This document shows, in pieces, positions 51,921-62,059 of a stretch of DNA of 64,000 bases (positions within the stretch are counted from its first letter, which is position 1; every line of letters begins with the position of its first letter). The notes beneath the pieces are model-generated. The model was not told the DNA's origin, did no database searches, and saw only the letters and a program-made list of their open reading frames with translations. A program made the translations under genes and the position numbers. This DNA is from Prodigiosinella aquatilis (GTDB lineage Bacteria; Pseudomonadota; Gammaproteobacteria; Enterobacterales; Enterobacteriaceae), in the NCBI GenBank assembly GCA_030388725.1, contig CP128857.1, positions 1,426,001 through 1,490,000 on the forward strand, in the 5' to 3' direction.

Positions 51921-52277
51921 TTAAATAATTTCCAGCACACTTTCCGGCGGCCGGCCGATGCGGGCCTGATCGTTGACGACCACTATCGGGCGTTCAATGA
52001 GTTTGGGATTTTCCACCATCGCCTGAATCAACTGGGCTTGCGTGAGGGTATCATCCGCCAGGTTCAGTTGTCGGTAGAGATCTTCTTTGCTGCGCATGAG
52101 TTCGCGGGCGCTGTCAAATCCAAGTTGCTTGATCAGCACCGCAAGGGTCGCGGCATCAGGCGGAGTTTCCAGATAAAGCACCACTGTTGGGTGAATACCA
52201 TGCCGTTCCAGTAATGCCAGCGTTTCCCGGCTCTTGGAACATCGCGGGTTATGGTAGATAGTGACGTGACTGTTCAT
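51921..52277 (-). CDS. yfgD: ArsC/Spx-family protein YfgD
   Basis: A 118-residue thioredoxin-fold protein of the arsenate-reductase family with Cys13 in HNPRCSKSRET and the anion-binding RPIVV segment near residue 96. It matches E. coli YfgD, which also lies beside hda; no ars genes are nearby, so arsenate reduction in vivo is unproven. It is 21 bp downstream of bepA on the same strand. Confidence 0.9.
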   Translation of the reverse strand: MNSHVTIYHNPRCSKSRETLALLERHGIHPTVVLYLETPPDAATLAVLIKQLGFDSARELMRSKEDLYRQLNLADDTLTQAQLIQAMVENPKLIERPIVVVNDQARIGRPPESVLEII

Positions 52278-52298
52278 GGGATAGTAACCTTTTTAACG

Positions 52299-53762
52299 TC
52301 AGGATTTTTCATACTTACGGAACCGTTGTTGCAGTGCCCGCAGTTGATCAATACGAGCATCGTAGCGGGCCTGCTCCAGACTGCCAAGCTTGCTGTGTGA
52401 ACTGGCGCTACTGAGCAGATTGATCGCCTGATCAAGTTCGCCGTCAAGGGCCAGATTTTCTGCATGGGCTGCCATTTCCTCATTGTTCAATCCCTGGGCA
52501 GCATAGGCTTGCGCCAGCAGATCCCAGCCGTTGGGATCGTTTGGATGTGCATAAGTATAACGGCGCAGGATCTTACTGGCTGCCGCTGCCTGGTGACCTT
52601 CCACATAAGCATTGGCCAGGTTGATCTGTAATACCGGATTATCCTGTACATCCGGAACTTTCTGTAGCCGGGATATCGCTTGTGCTGCTCGTTGCTGGCC
52701 GATATCAATGTCGGTAATCAGATCGAGAAACCACGGATTATTGGGCGATTTATTCAGCAGTGGTTGCAGCGTATTGTGGGCATCATCGTATTTTTTCGCC
52801 TGATAGGCTTGGATGGCCCGCCCATACCGTGCGGCTTGTTGTTGCCGGATATTGCCTTTGGCCCAACGACTCAGCAGTACTTCATTGAAGGGATTGTCTT
52901 GAGAGCCATACATTCCCAATGCCCGGACCCGGGCGAACAGGAAATCCTGAGAAGAGTGTACTGGGGTGACTCGCATTTGGTTGGCCCGATTACGGGCATC
53001 AGCTAGGCGACTTTCTGGTAATGGGTGTGTTAACAGCATTTCGGGTGGTTTAGTGGCATAGCGCGACATATCGGCCAGACGTTGCAGAAAATCCGGCATA
53101 GCCTGTGGATTGAATCCGGCACGTTGCAGAACCTGAATACCGATGCGGTCCGCTTCCTGCTCATTGGCCTGGGTAAAGCTGATTATCCCCTGCTGGGTAC
53201 CCGCTAACGTTCCGCTGAGCGCCGCCATTCCCAACTGAGGGTTGGCCATCGCCAGCAGGATTGAGCCGAACGTTCCCGCCCAGGTGAGCGGCGCACTACT
53301 CTTTTGCGATTCCATCGCTCTGGCGAGATGGCGTTGGGTCACGTGAGAGATTTCATGCGCCAGTACCGAGGCCAGCTCACTTTCATTTTCTACGTAACGG
53401 AATAATCCAGAATGGATAACAACATTACCGCCAAAAAAAGCGAACGCGTTGATTTCATCATTGTTAACCAGGAAAAAATGAAAAGGTGTGCGCACGGAAT
53501 TCGCGGATTGCACCAGCCGATCACCGAGCTGGTTGATGTAGTTCAATAATAACGGATCGTTAATCAATGGTGCGCCGGCACGTAGTTTGCGCAAATAGAA
53601 GTCCCCCATCGCCAGTTCCTGGTTGATGCTGAGCGTACTACCGGCTGTTGTGCCAATATCCGGCAGCAAATCCTGGGATGTGGCATATGCAGTGATCGCT
53701 CCACTTGCCAGCAGTGTTCCTACCAGAATGGGAATGACCGTTTTTCCTAGTCGGTTAGACAT
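52299..53762 (-). CDS. bepA: Periplasmic metalloprotease/chaperone BepA
   Basis: Quality-control protease and chaperone for outer-membrane assembly, notably LptD. The 487-residue protein has a signal peptide (ending near AYA), an M48 domain with His136-Glu-x-x-His140 (AHEISH) and the third-ligand region NEQEADRIG, and C-terminal TPR repeats (about 310-485). Length equals E. coli BepA. Confidence 0.96.
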   Translation of the reverse strand: MSNRLGKTVIPILVGTLLASGAITAYATSQDLLPDIGTTAGSTLSINQELAMGDFYLRKLRAGAPLINDPLLLNYINQLGDRLVQSANSVRTPFHFFLVNNDEINAFAFFGGNVVIHSGLFRYVENESELASVLAHEISHVTQRHLARAMESQKSSAPLTWAGTFGSILLAMANPQLGMAALSGTLAGTQQGIISFTQANEQEADRIGIQVLQRAGFNPQAMPDFLQRLADMSRYATKPPEMLLTHPLPESRLADARNRANQMRVTPVHSSQDFLFARVRALGMYGSQDNPFNEVLLSRWAKGNIRQQQAARYGRAIQAYQAKKYDDAHNTLQPLLNKSPNNPWFLDLITDIDIGQQRAAQAISRLQKVPDVQDNPVLQINLANAYVEGHQAAAASKILRRYTYAHPNDPNGWDLLAQAYAAQGLNNEEMAAHAENLALDGELDQAINLLSSASSHSKLGSLEQARYDARIDQLRALQQRFRKYEKS

Positions 53763-53892
53763 AACGGGTAAAACCTTCTGAACAGCATGTGAGATAAGAA
53801 GTGTCTGCTAACATCTTAGCCAGCGACGGCACACAAAGAAATACTTATAGAGAAAAGCTGGCAGGAAAAAGAGTCAGTGAATTGAAACACAA

Positions 53893-53926
53893 GACACCAG
53901 TGCTTAAAAAACAAAGCACTGGTGTC
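53893..53926 (-). terminator. Strong hairpin after bcp
   Basis: A perfect 13-bp stem GACACCAGTGCTT/AAGCACTGGTGTC with an 8-nt loop lies 23 bp after the bcp stop; the minus-strand tail TTGTGTTTC is partly T-rich. Confidence 0.75.
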
Positions 53927-53948
53927 AATAGATTGTTACCCCGAAAAA

Positions 53949-54416
53949 TCACACGCCGTTGAGATAGCTCAGTATAATGTCGTGATGATTACTGGTTTTG
54001 AAATCATCAAACACTTTTTCAATTTTACCTTCTGTGTCAATCAGAAAGCTGATGCGGTGAATACCGTCATAGGTTTTGCCCATAAAAGTTTTTTCACCCC
54101 ATACGCCAAACAGCTCTGAAACTTCGTGATTTTCATCGGCAAGCAGGGTGAAATTCAATAACTCTTTTTCTGTAAAACGAGATAGTTTTTCCGGTTTGTC
54201 CGTACTGATGCCTAATACTTCAACATCATGCTTTTTTAGCTCATCCATGTTATCTCTCAGCCCACAGGCTTGCACGGTGCAACCTGGTGTCATGGCTTTG
54301 GGATAGAAATACACCAGGACCCGCTGTCCCTGGAAGTCGGTCAAATTAACTTGTTCGCCATCCTGGTCAGGCAAGCTAAATTTCGGTGCGATATCACCGG
54401 CTTTCAGTGTGTTCAT
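53949..54416 (-). CDS. bcp: Thiol peroxidase (peroxiredoxin Q)
   Basis: Reduces hydroperoxides using thioredoxin. The 155-residue protein has peroxidatic Cys46 and resolving Cys51 in AMTPGCTVQACGLRD, the PrxQ pattern. ATG 54416 is preferred over the GTG before it (GGAGAG spacing). It begins 2 nt after the gcvR stop, so the two are coupled. Confidence 0.96.
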   Translation of the reverse strand: MNTLKAGDIAPKFSLPDQDGEQVNLTDFQGQRVLVYFYPKAMTPGCTVQACGLRDNMDELKKHDVEVLGISTDKPEKLSRFTEKELLNFTLLADENHEVSELFGVWGEKTFMGKTYDGIHRISFLIDTEGKIEKVFDDFKTSNHHDIILSYLNGV

Positions 54417-54418
54417 CA

Positions 54419-54988
54419 CTACTCTCCATCATTCTCTTCATGCTGCGGATAGTTTACGACGCTAATATTGCCTTGTGCGTGCAGTTCTGTACATAGCTGA
54501 TGAAAGGCAGGCTCAATAATTGAGCCTGCCAGTACGGCAGGACTGTGTGCGGTAATCTGGATATACAACCGCGGGAGGGCATTCCCTTCTACTGGCTGCG
54601 TTTTAGAAACCAACTCTGCAATATTCATCTGGTAAGAATCAAATAGATTGGTAAAGCGTTCAATAATATGGGGTGAATCCGTGACTTCCACTTTTACCCA
54701 TACAGTAGCAGGCATCGGTGGGCGAAATTGTGATTCGGTGCGCTTCATCACAATCAGCAGCGCCATTTCAGCAGCCTTGAGCGGTAAGGTGGATTCTATT
54801 AGCGTAATGGCATTCCAACTGCCGGAAAGCAACATGATAAATGTGAACTCTTTGCCCAGCATGGCAAGACGGCTATCTTCGATATTACAGCCGCAACTAC
54901 TGACGTGGCGGGTAATCGCATTGACGATTCCGGGGCGATCGGTCCCCAGTGCGGTGATGACCAGATAGTGTTCTTGTTGGCTCGGCAA
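54419..54988 (-). CDS. gcvR: Glycine cleavage system transcriptional repressor GcvR
   Basis: Binds GcvA to hold the gcvTHP operon off when glycine is low. The 189-residue protein has two ACT domains (about 8-80 and 95-170). The best start is TTG 54988: CAGGAAG is 7 nt upstream and the N-terminus (PSQQEHYLVITALG) lines up with E. coli GcvR (190). The frame is open further upstream without homology. It diverges from dapA. Confidence 0.92.
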   Translation of the reverse strand: MPSQQEHYLVITALGTDRPGIVNAITRHVSSCGCNIEDSRLAMLGKEFTFIMLLSGSWNAITLIESTLPLKAAEMALLIVMKRTESQFRPPMPATVWVKVEVTDSPHIIERFTNLFDSYQMNIAELVSKTQPVEGNALPRLYIQITAHSPAVLAGSIIEPAFHQLCTELHAQGNISVVNYPQHEENDGE

Positions 54989-55135
54989 AATTATGCTTCC
55001 TGTACAAAATGTTGGGAGTAACATGGTAAACACAAAAAAAACCACCTGCCAAGCGCTTACAACAGCGGTTGCAAGCTTGCTTTTGCATAGAAGTCAAAAG
55101 TACCATGAAGAACTTGTTTGTGGAGGGGATGGCTA

Positions 55136-56014
55136 ATGTTTACGGGAAGTATTGTTGCTCTGGTTACGCCGATGGACGACAAAGGTGCTGTTGATCGTGC
55201 TAGCCTGAAAAAACTGATTGATTATCATGTCGCTAGCGGGACGTCAGCGATTGTTTCGGTAGGCACTACCGGTGAATCTGCCACATTAAGCCATGATGAA
55301 CATGGCGATGTGGTGATGCTAACGCTGGATCTGTGTGATGGCCGTATCCCGGTTATTGCCGGAACTGGTGCCAATGCCACGGCGGAAGGAATTTCTCTGA
55401 CTCAGCGGTTCAATGATACTGGGGTCGCGGGTTGTCTTACTGTAACGCCGTATTATAACAAACCGACGCAGGAAGGGTTGTTTCAGCACTTTAAAGCGAT
55501 TGCCGAACATACTGATTTGCCACAGATTCTGTATAATGTACCTTCCCGTACCGGTTGCGATATGCTGCCGGAAACGATAGCCCGTTTGTCAGAAATTAAA
55601 AATATTGTGGCAGTTAAAGAAGCAACCGGGAACTTAAGCCGGGTAAGTCAGATCCAAGTGCTGGTTCATGAAGATTTTATTCTGCTGAGTGGTGATGACA
55701 TCAGCAGTCTGGACTTTATGCAACTGGGTGGCAAAGGGGTTATTTCCGTGACGGCAAATATTGCTGCCCGTGAAATGGCTGAACTTTGTGCACTGGCGGC
55801 ACAGGGGAATTTTACCGAAGCTCGCCGTCTGAATCAGCGTTTGATGCCACTGCATCAGAAACTGTTTGTTGAACCCAATCCTATTCCGGTGAAATGGGCC
55901 TGTAAGGCATTGGGATTAATGGCGACCGATACGCTTCGTCTGCCGATGACACCGTTGACTGAAACTGGTCGCCCGGTGTTGGAGCTCGCGATGAAGCAAG
56001 CCGGTTTGCTGTAA
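55136..56014 (+). CDS. dapA: 4-hydroxy-tetrahydrodipicolinate synthase
   Basis: Condenses pyruvate with aspartate semialdehyde in the lysine/diaminopimelate pathway. The 292-residue TIM barrel has [15 protein letters not shown], the catalytic Tyr in YNVPSRTG and the Schiff-base Lys161 in [11 protein letters not shown] 55136 gives the E. coli length; it follows GGAGGGG. It is followed 16 bp later by bamC, as in E. coli. Confidence 0.98.
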   Translation: MFTGSIVALVTPMDDKGAVDRASLKKLIDYHVASGTSAIVSVGTTGESATLSHDEHGDVVMLTLDLCDGRIPVIAGTGANATAEGISLTQRFNDTGVAGCLTVTPYYNKPTQEGLFQHFKAIAEHTDLPQILYNVPSRTGCDMLPETIARLSEIKNIVAVKEATGNLSRVSQIQVLVHEDFILLSGDDISSLDFMQLGGKGVISVTANIAAREMAELCALAAQGNFTEARRLNQRLMPLHQKLFVEPNPIPVKWACKALGLMATDTLRLPMTPLTETGRPVLELAMKQAGLL

Positions 56015-56030
56015 CCGTTAGGGAGATTTG

Positions 56031-57068
56031 ATGAGTTCTTCATTGCAAAAGTCGATGGTGGCTAAGGTTATTGGCGTATCACTGGTGATGCTGCTGGCCG
56101 CCTGTTCCAGTGACCAGCGTTACAAGCGTCAGGTCAGCGGCGATGAGTCCTATCTGAAAACACCAGAACATCGGGCGTTAAAAGTGCCGGCAGGTATGAT
56201 TCTTCCTCTGCAAAATGGTGACTATGATATTCCGTCGGCCAGCCAGAATGGTATGGTTGGTAAAGCGCTGGATATCCGTCCGCCAATGCAGCCATTGGCT
56301 TTGTTGAATGGTTCCCGTGGCCATATTAGCGGTGATACAGCTACGCTGTTACTGGAAAAAAATGCCAAGAACAGTCAGCTTTGGTCTCAGGTCACGCATA
56401 TTATTCAATCCAGAGGATTCACCATTGCCAGCCGTCAGGATGCCAACCAGACGCTGACGACTGACTGGGTTACCTGGAAACGTGAAGATGAAGATGTCGC
56501 CTACCAGGCGAGTTATCAGATCACTGTGCAACCACAAGGCTATCAACTGGCGCTGGTGGTCAAGTTGCTGGATCTGCGACAGTTGAACGTTGCGATTACC
56601 GATGTTATCCAGAGGCAGCGCTACGCCAGCATAATGCTTAATCTGCTATCTAATGCGCTGGAGAAACAAGCCCAAGAGCGCGCAGATGAGCTTGCTAACC
56701 ACAGTAGTACGTCACTGGATGTGCAGAGTGGTGCCGATGACTCTGGCTTGCCGTTGTTAGTGGTGCGTGGTACCTATGCCCAAGTCTGGGATCGCTTGCC
56801 AAAAGCACTGGAAAATATCGACATGAAGGTGACTGATCGCAGTAAATCTCAGGGATCGATCTCCATCACTTACAAAGCGCCGGGCAGTAGCACCTGGGAT
56901 GCGTTGGGGACCAAAGATCCTCAACTGCCCAAAGGTGATTATAAACTGCAGGTTGGTGACCTTGGCAACCGCAGCAGCCTGCAATTTACCGACGCCAAAG
57001 GTCATATGCTAGGTCAGTCGCAAAACGATGCGCTGGTCTCGGTGTTCCAGGCGGCATTCAACAAGTAA
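56031..57068 (+). CDS. bamC: Outer-membrane assembly lipoprotein BamC
   Basis: Lipoprotein subunit of the BAM complex. A type II signal peptide ends in LLAAC with Cys25; the unstructured BamD-binding segment (DQRYKRQVSGDESYL) and two helix-grip domains (about 100-215 and 225-345) follow. ATG 56031 with GGGAG 5 nt upstream gives 345 residues (E. coli 344). It is in the dapA-bamC transcription unit. Confidence 0.96.
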   Translation: MSSSLQKSMVAKVIGVSLVMLLAACSSDQRYKRQVSGDESYLKTPEHRALKVPAGMILPLQNGDYDIPSASQNGMVGKALDIRPPMQPLALLNGSRGHISGDTATLLLEKNAKNSQLWSQVTHIIQSRGFTIASRQDANQTLTTDWVTWKREDEDVAYQASYQITVQPQGYQLALVVKLLDLRQLNVAITDVIQRQRYASIMLNLLSNALEKQAQERADELANHSSTSLDVQSGADDSGLPLLVVRGTYAQVWDRLPKALENIDMKVTDRSKSQGSISITYKAPGSSTWDALGTKDPQLPKGDYKLQVGDLGNRSSLQFTDAKGHMLGQSQNDALVSVFQAAFNK

Positions 57069-57073
57069 CCTGT

Positions 57074-57096
57074 AAGGGTCGGATTATCCGGCCCTT
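57074..57096 (+). terminator. Likely terminator of dapA-bamC
   Basis: AAGGGTCGGA/TCCGGCCCTT, a 10-bp stem with one G-T pair, just after bamC and followed by CTTCTTC. Confidence 0.55.
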
Positions 57097-57168
57097 CTTC
57101 ATTAAGTTATCAACGCGTTAAATTATCGGGCCGTTGCGGGTGGCCCTCACTGTGTGGAGTAATTAAAG

Positions 57169-57882
57169 ATGCAAAAGCTAGCTGAGTTGTATCGTGGAAA
57201 GGCGAAAACTGTCTACACCACCGAAGATCCTGATCTGCTGGTGCTGGAGTTTCGCAATGATACGTCAGCATTGGATGGTCAGCGCATTGAGCAGTTCGAT
57301 CGTAAAGGTATGGTGAACAACAAGTTCAACTACTTCATTATGACCAAGCTGGCAGACGCAGGTATTCCAACTCAAATGGTAAGCCTGCTTTCTGATACCG
57401 AAGTGCTGGTAAAAAAACTGGAAATGGTGCCGGTGGAGTGTGTGGTCCGTAACCGTGCGGCAGGTTCTCTGGTGAAACGTTTGGGTGTTACCGAAGGTGA
57501 AATCCTTAATCCACCATTGTTTGATCTGTTCCTGAAAAACGATGCTATGCATGACCCGATGGTTAACGAGTCATACTGCAAAACATTCGGTTGGGTGAGT
57601 GAAGAAAATCTGGCCAGGATGAAGGAACTGAGCTACAAAGCCAATGACGTATTAAGCAAACTGTTCGACGATGCAGGGCTGATTCTGGTGGACTTTAAGC
57701 TGGAATTTGGTCTGTTCAACGGTGAAATTGTGCTGGGCGATGAGTTCTCTCCGGATGGTAGCCGTCTGTGGGATAAAGCGACGCTGAATAAAATGGATAA
57801 AGACCGTTTCCGTCAGAGTCTGGGTGGCCTTATTGAAGCATACGAAGAAGTCGCACACCGTCTTGGCATTAAATTAGACTGA
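57169..57882 (+). CDS. purC: SAICAR synthase
   Basis: Joins CAIR with aspartate in purine synthesis. The 237-residue enzyme has the ATP-grasp-like [10 protein letters not shown] start, [13 protein letters not shown], and the substrate motif VDFKLEFG...[14 protein letters not shown]. Length equals E. coli PurC. Its promoter lies in the 100-bp gap after bamC; I do not see a clear PurR box there. Confidence 0.98.
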   Translation: MQKLAELYRGKAKTVYTTEDPDLLVLEFRNDTSALDGQRIEQFDRKGMVNNKFNYFIMTKLADAGIPTQMVSLLSDTEVLVKKLEMVPVECVVRNRAAGSLVKRLGVTEGEILNPPLFDLFLKNDAMHDPMVNESYCKTFGWVSEENLARMKELSYKANDVLSKLFDDAGLILVDFKLEFGLFNGEIVLGDEFSPDGSRLWDKATLNKMDKDRFRQSLGGLIEAYEEVAHRLGIKLD

Positions 57883-57907
57883 CTGCGCAATCGTTTACGT
57901 TTCCAGC

Positions 57908-57930
57908 GTCAGGAACAGGGAGTTCCTGAC
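57908..57930 (+). terminator. Terminator of purC
   Basis: GTCAGGAAC/GTTCCTGAC with a 5-nt loop, then TGTTTCGATTTTT, 26 bp after purC. Confidence 0.7.
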
Positions 57931-58060
57931 TGTTTCGATTTTTCACTGTATCTCATTTTTTCCGGCTTGATGTCCGGATATCTGCAATCGTCCCCTGAAT
58001 ATTAGTGTTATCATTTTCTTTTCGCTGTAAATTCTTCTTTCATCCTGGCAAGGATTCTTC

Positions 58061-58513
58061 ATGGCCAATTTTGACCCGACGCTATTAATTCTACTGGTGT
58101 TGGCTGCACTGGGAATTATCAGTCATAACATGACTGTCACGCTGGCAATGCTGGCACTATTGACCATACGCATTACACCACTGAACCATTATTTACCCTG
58201 GGTGGAAAGATACGGGTTAACCCTGGGTATTCTGATATTAACTATCGGGGTGATGTCGCCTATTGCCAGCGGGAAAATTACCGCCAGTGATGTGTTGCAC
58301 TCGTTTCTGAACTGGAAATCACTGCTGGCCGTATTTATCGGCGTTCTGGTGTCCTGGCTGGGGGGACGTGGCGTTTCCCTGATGAGTAACCAACCTTCGG
58401 TGGTCGCGGGGTTACTGGTGGGAACCGTTATGGGGGTGGCACTATTTCGCGGCGTCCCGGTGGGGCCGTTGATTGCTGCGGGGCTGCTCTCTTTATTAAT
58501 TGGTAAAGGGTGA
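58061..58513 (+). CDS. DUF441 (YeaL-type) inner-membrane protein
   Basis: A 150-residue, very hydrophobic protein with four membrane segments (about 3-35, 50-70, 85-105 and 115-148). Sequence blocks [38 protein letters not shown] and [18 protein letters not shown] match the DUF441 family, of which E. coli YeaL is a member. Function is unknown. It lies 27 bp before tmcA and may be co-transcribed; in E. coli yeaL is at another locus. Confidence 0.85.
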   Translation: MANFDPTLLILLVLAALGIISHNMTVTLAMLALLTIRITPLNHYLPWVERYGLTLGILILTIGVMSPIASGKITASDVLHSFLNWKSLLAVFIGVLVSWLGGRGVSLMSNQPSVVAGLLVGTVMGVALFRGVPVGPLIAAGLLSLLIGKG

Positions 58514-58540
58514 AGTGGTTTTGATCGGTATAAGTCAGAT

Positions 58541-60571
58541 ATGAAGAGCTTTATCGCCAACGGGCAGCTACAACGGCGTTATGGTCTTCGTCGCCTGCTG
58601 GTGATAAGCGGGGACGAGGACTGGAGTGCCACGCAGGCATACCAGCTCAGTCACTGTCTGGCGGGCGACTGGCTGTGGGTAAGTGCCCATGCACCTTCGG
58701 CGGTAACATCAGTTGCTCCTGGCCGGGTACGAACGCTACTGGGGCAAGAGCAATTTCATGCTGTATTTGATGCTCGTCACGGTCTTGATGCTGAGGCGTT
58801 GGCGATGCTGGCGGGGGTGCTCAAAGCCGGAAGTTGGTTACTTCTACTGGTGCCTGCATGGGATGATTGGCCGGAACGCCCGGATGAAGATAGCCTGCGC
58901 TGGAGCGAACAGCCAGAACCTATTATCACACCACACTTTATCCGTCATTTCCGGCATCAGCTGTTGGCGGATGAAGACACAGTGATATGGCGTCAAGGGG
59001 ACGATTTGCACATCAGGCCGTTGCGCTCTCGTTCTGCTTGGTATCCTGCCAGTGGCACACCCACGTGTCAGCAGCAGCGGATTCTGGCGCGACTTCAGCA
59101 GCCCCGGCATGCAGTTTCCGTGATTACTGCGCCACGTGGTCGAGGGAAGTCTACGCTGGCGGGGATGTTGACTCGTTGTTGCGGTGGGGAATGCTGGGTT
59201 ATCGCGCCGTCTCGTGCGGCAACGGATGTCTTGTTACATCATTCGGGAGATAACGTTCATTTCTGGGCACCGGATGCGTTGCTGGAGTATTGCCGCTCTC
59301 ACCCTTTACCTGTTATTGACTGGTTACTTGTTGATGAAGCTGCCGCCATCCCTGCGCCGGTACTGCATGCTATCCTGCCATTTTTCCCCCGGATATTGCT
59401 GACCACAACGGTGCTAGGTTATGAAGGTACCGGACGCGGATTTTTACTGAAATTCTGTTCTGCATTACCCGACTGGCAAGGATTTGAATTAACTGAGCCA
59501 CTGCGTTGGGCTGGTGACGATCCTCTGGAACGTCTGCTGGATCGATCGATGCTGTTTACCGCTGAAGGGGCTGTTTCTGAGACAATCATACAGGCCGATC
59601 CTGTCATTGATGATGAGAGCCGGGATGAGTGGTTGGCATATCCACAGCGATTGGCGCAGTGCTATGGCTTGTTATGCAGTGCCCATTACCGTACCTCGCC
59701 GCTGGATCTGCGCCGGTTAATGGATGCACCGGGTATGCATGTGGCTAGCGCCCGCCATCAGGATGCGATTTACGGTGTTATCTGGTCGGTGGATGAAGGT
59801 GGGCTTTCTGCGTCGTTGGCGCATGAGGTGTGGGCCGGACGTCGTCGGCCTCGTGGCAATCTGGTGGCTCAGTCTTTGGCAGCACATGGCGGACAGTGGC
59901 TGGCGCCGATACTGCGTTCGCGTCGGATTAGCCGTATTGCCATCACGGCGGCGCGCCGTCGACACGGGATAGGGCGTGCCCTGGTTGATTTTCAACAACA
60001 AGCGGCACAACGGCAAGGATTGGATTATCTGTCGGTAAGTTTTGGTTTTCAGGCCGATCTGTGGGCCTTTTGGCATTCTTGCGGATTTACGCTGGTGCGT
60101 ATTGGCAGCCATATTGAGGCTAGCAGTGGTTGTTACAGTGCGATGGCGCTGCTTCCTCTGAGCGAGGCAGGGCAAACCTTGACCGAACAGGCAAGTGCGC
60201 AGCTGGCGCGTGACTGGTACTGGTTGCGCCGTTCAATCCCGTTGATGCTGGATTTACCGCTGGATAACGCTACTGACCTCAGCGAAGCTGACTGGGAAAA
60301 TTTGGCGGGTTTTGCCTTTGCCTATCGGCCACCAGAGGCTTGTCTGGCATCGTTATCCCGTTTGATGACCCATACTGAACAATCCATCCTTGCTTTGCGG
60401 TTATGGCTGGTGCAGGGAATGTCTGTCGAGCAATGTGTTCAGCACCTGCACTTGACTGGCCGAAAAGCGTTGATACAGTGCTGGCGTAATGAAACTGCCA
60501 GCGTATTACGGCAATTGGACTCCTTTGCAGAACAACGCTGGCGGGAGTGGAGTATCAAATCATTAACCTGA
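58541..60571 (+). CDS. tmcA: tRNA(Met) cytidine acetyltransferase
   Basis: Makes N4-acetylcytidine at the wobble base of elongator tRNA-Met. The 676-residue protein has an N-terminal DUF1726 domain, an RNA-helicase-like module with Walker A TAPRGRGKST (about 197-206) and Walker B LLVDEAAAIP, a GNAT acetyltransferase domain (about 370-530: RISRIAITAARRRHGIGRAL) and a C-terminal tRNA-binding domain. E. coli TmcA (YpfI) is 671 residues and also neighbours ypfH and purC. Confidence 0.96.
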   Translation: MKSFIANGQLQRRYGLRRLLVISGDEDWSATQAYQLSHCLAGDWLWVSAHAPSAVTSVAPGRVRTLLGQEQFHAVFDARHGLDAEALAMLAGVLKAGSWLLLLVPAWDDWPERPDEDSLRWSEQPEPIITPHFIRHFRHQLLADEDTVIWRQGDDLHIRPLRSRSAWYPASGTPTCQQQRILARLQQPRHAVSVITAPRGRGKSTLAGMLTRCCGGECWVIAPSRAATDVLLHHSGDNVHFWAPDALLEYCRSHPLPVIDWLLVDEAAAIPAPVLHAILPFFPRILLTTTVLGYEGTGRGFLLKFCSALPDWQGFELTEPLRWAGDDPLERLLDRSMLFTAEGAVSETIIQADPVIDDESRDEWLAYPQRLAQCYGLLCSAHYRTSPLDLRRLMDAPGMHVASARHQDAIYGVIWSVDEGGLSASLAHEVWAGRRRPRGNLVAQSLAAHGGQWLAPILRSRRISRIAITAARRRHGIGRALVDFQQQAAQRQGLDYLSVSFGFQADLWAFWHSCGFTLVRIGSHIEASSGCYSAMALLPLSEAGQTLTEQASAQLARDWYWLRRSIPLMLDLPLDNATDLSEADWENLAGFAFAYRPPEACLASLSRLMTHTEQSILALRLWLVQGMSVEQCVQHLHLTGRKALIQCWRNETASVLRQLDSFAEQRWREWSIKSLT

Positions 60572-60602
60572 ATTCATATCTGATGGTTAATTAGATTTAT
60601 CG

Positions 60603-60640
60603 TATATACCTGTTATCTCGCACGTTGCAGGCGGATTGTC
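60603..60640 (+). repeat. Degenerate ERIC end fragment
   Basis: ATATACCTGTTATCTCGCAC followed by GTTGCAGGCGG resembles the left arm of the ERIC copies but lacks the core. It lies directly before the intact inverted copy. Confidence 0.5.
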
Positions 60641-60674
60641 TGCCTTCAGTATTTCTCAGCATAATATGGATGTA

Positions 60675-60801
60675 TATACCCCAAATAATTCGAGTTGCAG
60701 GAAGGCGGCAAGAGAGTGAATCCCGATGAGCTTACTCAGATAAGTGATTCGGGTGAACGAACGCAGCCAACACACCTGCAGCTTGAAGTATAACGGGTAT
60801 A
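60675..60801 (-). repeat. ERIC element, complete inverted copy
   Basis: A 127-bp element bounded by TATACC and GGGTATA, the reverse complement of the copies at 5253 and 21246 with only a few differences. Confidence 0.9.
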
Positions 60802-61076
60802 AATGAGTTAATTCGAGAGTAACGAAATTACATACACAGACTATATCTAGATAGATGAATGTTGAGATATGCACTCAGGCTACAATAACGTTTAAATATT
60901 TTTAAAACTGTAGAATATTATTTATCAACATGATTTTATATTTGAACGCTGGTGTGTTAAAAATAAATAGGTTCGCGTAAAGCTTTTATATATTACAACA
61001 CTATTATATATGGTGCTTTATCACATAAGTCGAATGTTAATATTAGATAACGAAATCAATTAAATAAAAACAGTAT

Positions 61077-61136
61077 TTATATCCTCAATAGGACATCGCT
61101 CACATTTTTACCAATTCGTTCTTCGCCTTCAGTCAT
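61077..61136 (-). CDS. Candidate 19-residue ORF or gene-start remnant
   Basis: The minus strand reads GGAGG (61149-61145), an 8-nt spacer, ATG, and then MTEGEERIGKNVSDVLLRI before TAA. The initiation region is textbook quality and the residues are hydrophilic and protein-like, yet the downstream DNA is AT-rich and closed in all frames. It may be a small protein, a leader peptide, or the surviving 5' end of a lost gene. I recognise no family. Confidence 0.3.
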   Translation of the reverse strand: MTEGEERIGKNVSDVLLRI

Positions 61137-61290
61137 CTGTTTTTCCTCCGGAGTATACACTGATACAGGATAATGGAATGACTTGTTCAATAACCCTCAA
61201 TATTGGCCTACCAATGAAGAGTGTATAGTAACTGCTAACAAACATCGATAAGTACCGGTTGCATTAATGTAGGCCGGCAGGAGACGTAAA

Positions 61291-61977
61291 ATGAAACATG
61301 AATACGTTGTGGTGCAGAATGCCGAATCTCCTAAACAGTTATTCTTGTTATTCCATGGTGTCGGCGATAATCCGGTATCCATGGGTGAAATAGGCCGTTA
61401 TTTTGCCGAGGCTTTCCCGCAAGCGCTGGTGGTGAGCATTGGCGGACCAGAAAGCAGTGGCGTCGGTAATGGTCGACAGTGGTTTTCGATACAGGGAATT
61501 ACGGAAGAGAACCGGGTCGAGCGGATTAACACTATCATGCCCCGTTTTATTGACACGGTGCGTTATTGGCAGGAATACAGTCAGGTTGATTATGCACACA
61601 CTGCATTAATTGGATTTTCGCAAGGTTCAATAATGATACTGGAAGCATTAAAAGCTGAAGAGAATCTTGCTGGTCGGGTGGTCGCCTTCAGTGGTCGTTT
61701 TGCCGCGTTGCCGGAACAACCATTCATCGATACTGTGGTGCATTTGATTCACGGTGAAGACGATCCGGTTATTACGGTGGATCACGTGTGCACTGCGGCG
61801 CATCGCCTGCGCTTGCATGGGTCTGATTTTACGCTGGATCTGGTACCAGAATTAGGTCATGCCATTGATGATGAAATGATGGGTTACGCATTGGAGCGGC
61901 TGAAAAATTATATTCCACAGCGTTATTGGGATGAAGCAATACAAGGTAATCGTGGCGAGTTAATCGCTTTCCGCTGA
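61291..61977 (+). CDS. ypfH: Esterase YpfH (alpha/beta hydrolase)
   Basis: A 228-residue carboxylesterase of the phospholipase/carboxylesterase family. Catalytic Ser110 is in GFSQGS, the Asp in HGEDDPVI and the His in ELGHAID; the oxyanion region is LFHGVGDNP. GGAG precedes the ATG. E. coli YpfH is an esterase on short acyl esters and also neighbours tmcA. The natural substrate is unknown. Confidence 0.92.
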   Translation: MKHEYVVVQNAESPKQLFLLFHGVGDNPVSMGEIGRYFAEAFPQALVVSIGGPESSGVGNGRQWFSIQGITEENRVERINTIMPRFIDTVRYWQEYSQVDYAHTALIGFSQGSIMILEALKAEENLAGRVVAFSGRFAALPEQPFIDTVVHLIHGEDDPVITVDHVCTAAHRLRLHGSDFTLDLVPELGHAIDDEMMGYALERLKNYIPQRYWDEAIQGNRGELIAFR

Positions 61978-61983
61978 TTGATC

Positions 61984-62023
61984 AACCGCATGAAGCAGGT
62001 AGTGGTACTGCTGCATGCGGTTT
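61984..62023 (+). terminator. Terminator between ypfH and atoB
   Basis: AACCGCATG/CATGCGGTT extended by AGCAG/CTGCT gives a long stem with a single mismatch, then TTTCC. It separates converging genes. Confidence 0.7.
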
Positions 62024-62059
62024 CCTCAGAACACACTGATTCAACTATCTGAAACCTGT

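Larger units (their letters stand above)
60572..61290. other. 720-bp gene-free region between tmcA and ypfH
   Basis: Holds a degenerate ERIC end (60603-60640), a complete inverted ERIC (60675-60801), about 300 bp of very AT-rich DNA (60830-61130) and a 19-codon minus-strand ORF with a perfect Shine-Dalgarno (61077-61136). The ypfH promoter is expected in the last 100 bp. Confidence 0.6.

Noticed and set aside
60656..60874. 72-codon ORF near 60.7 kb
   Set aside because: Most of it is translated ERIC repeat, which is not protein-coding.
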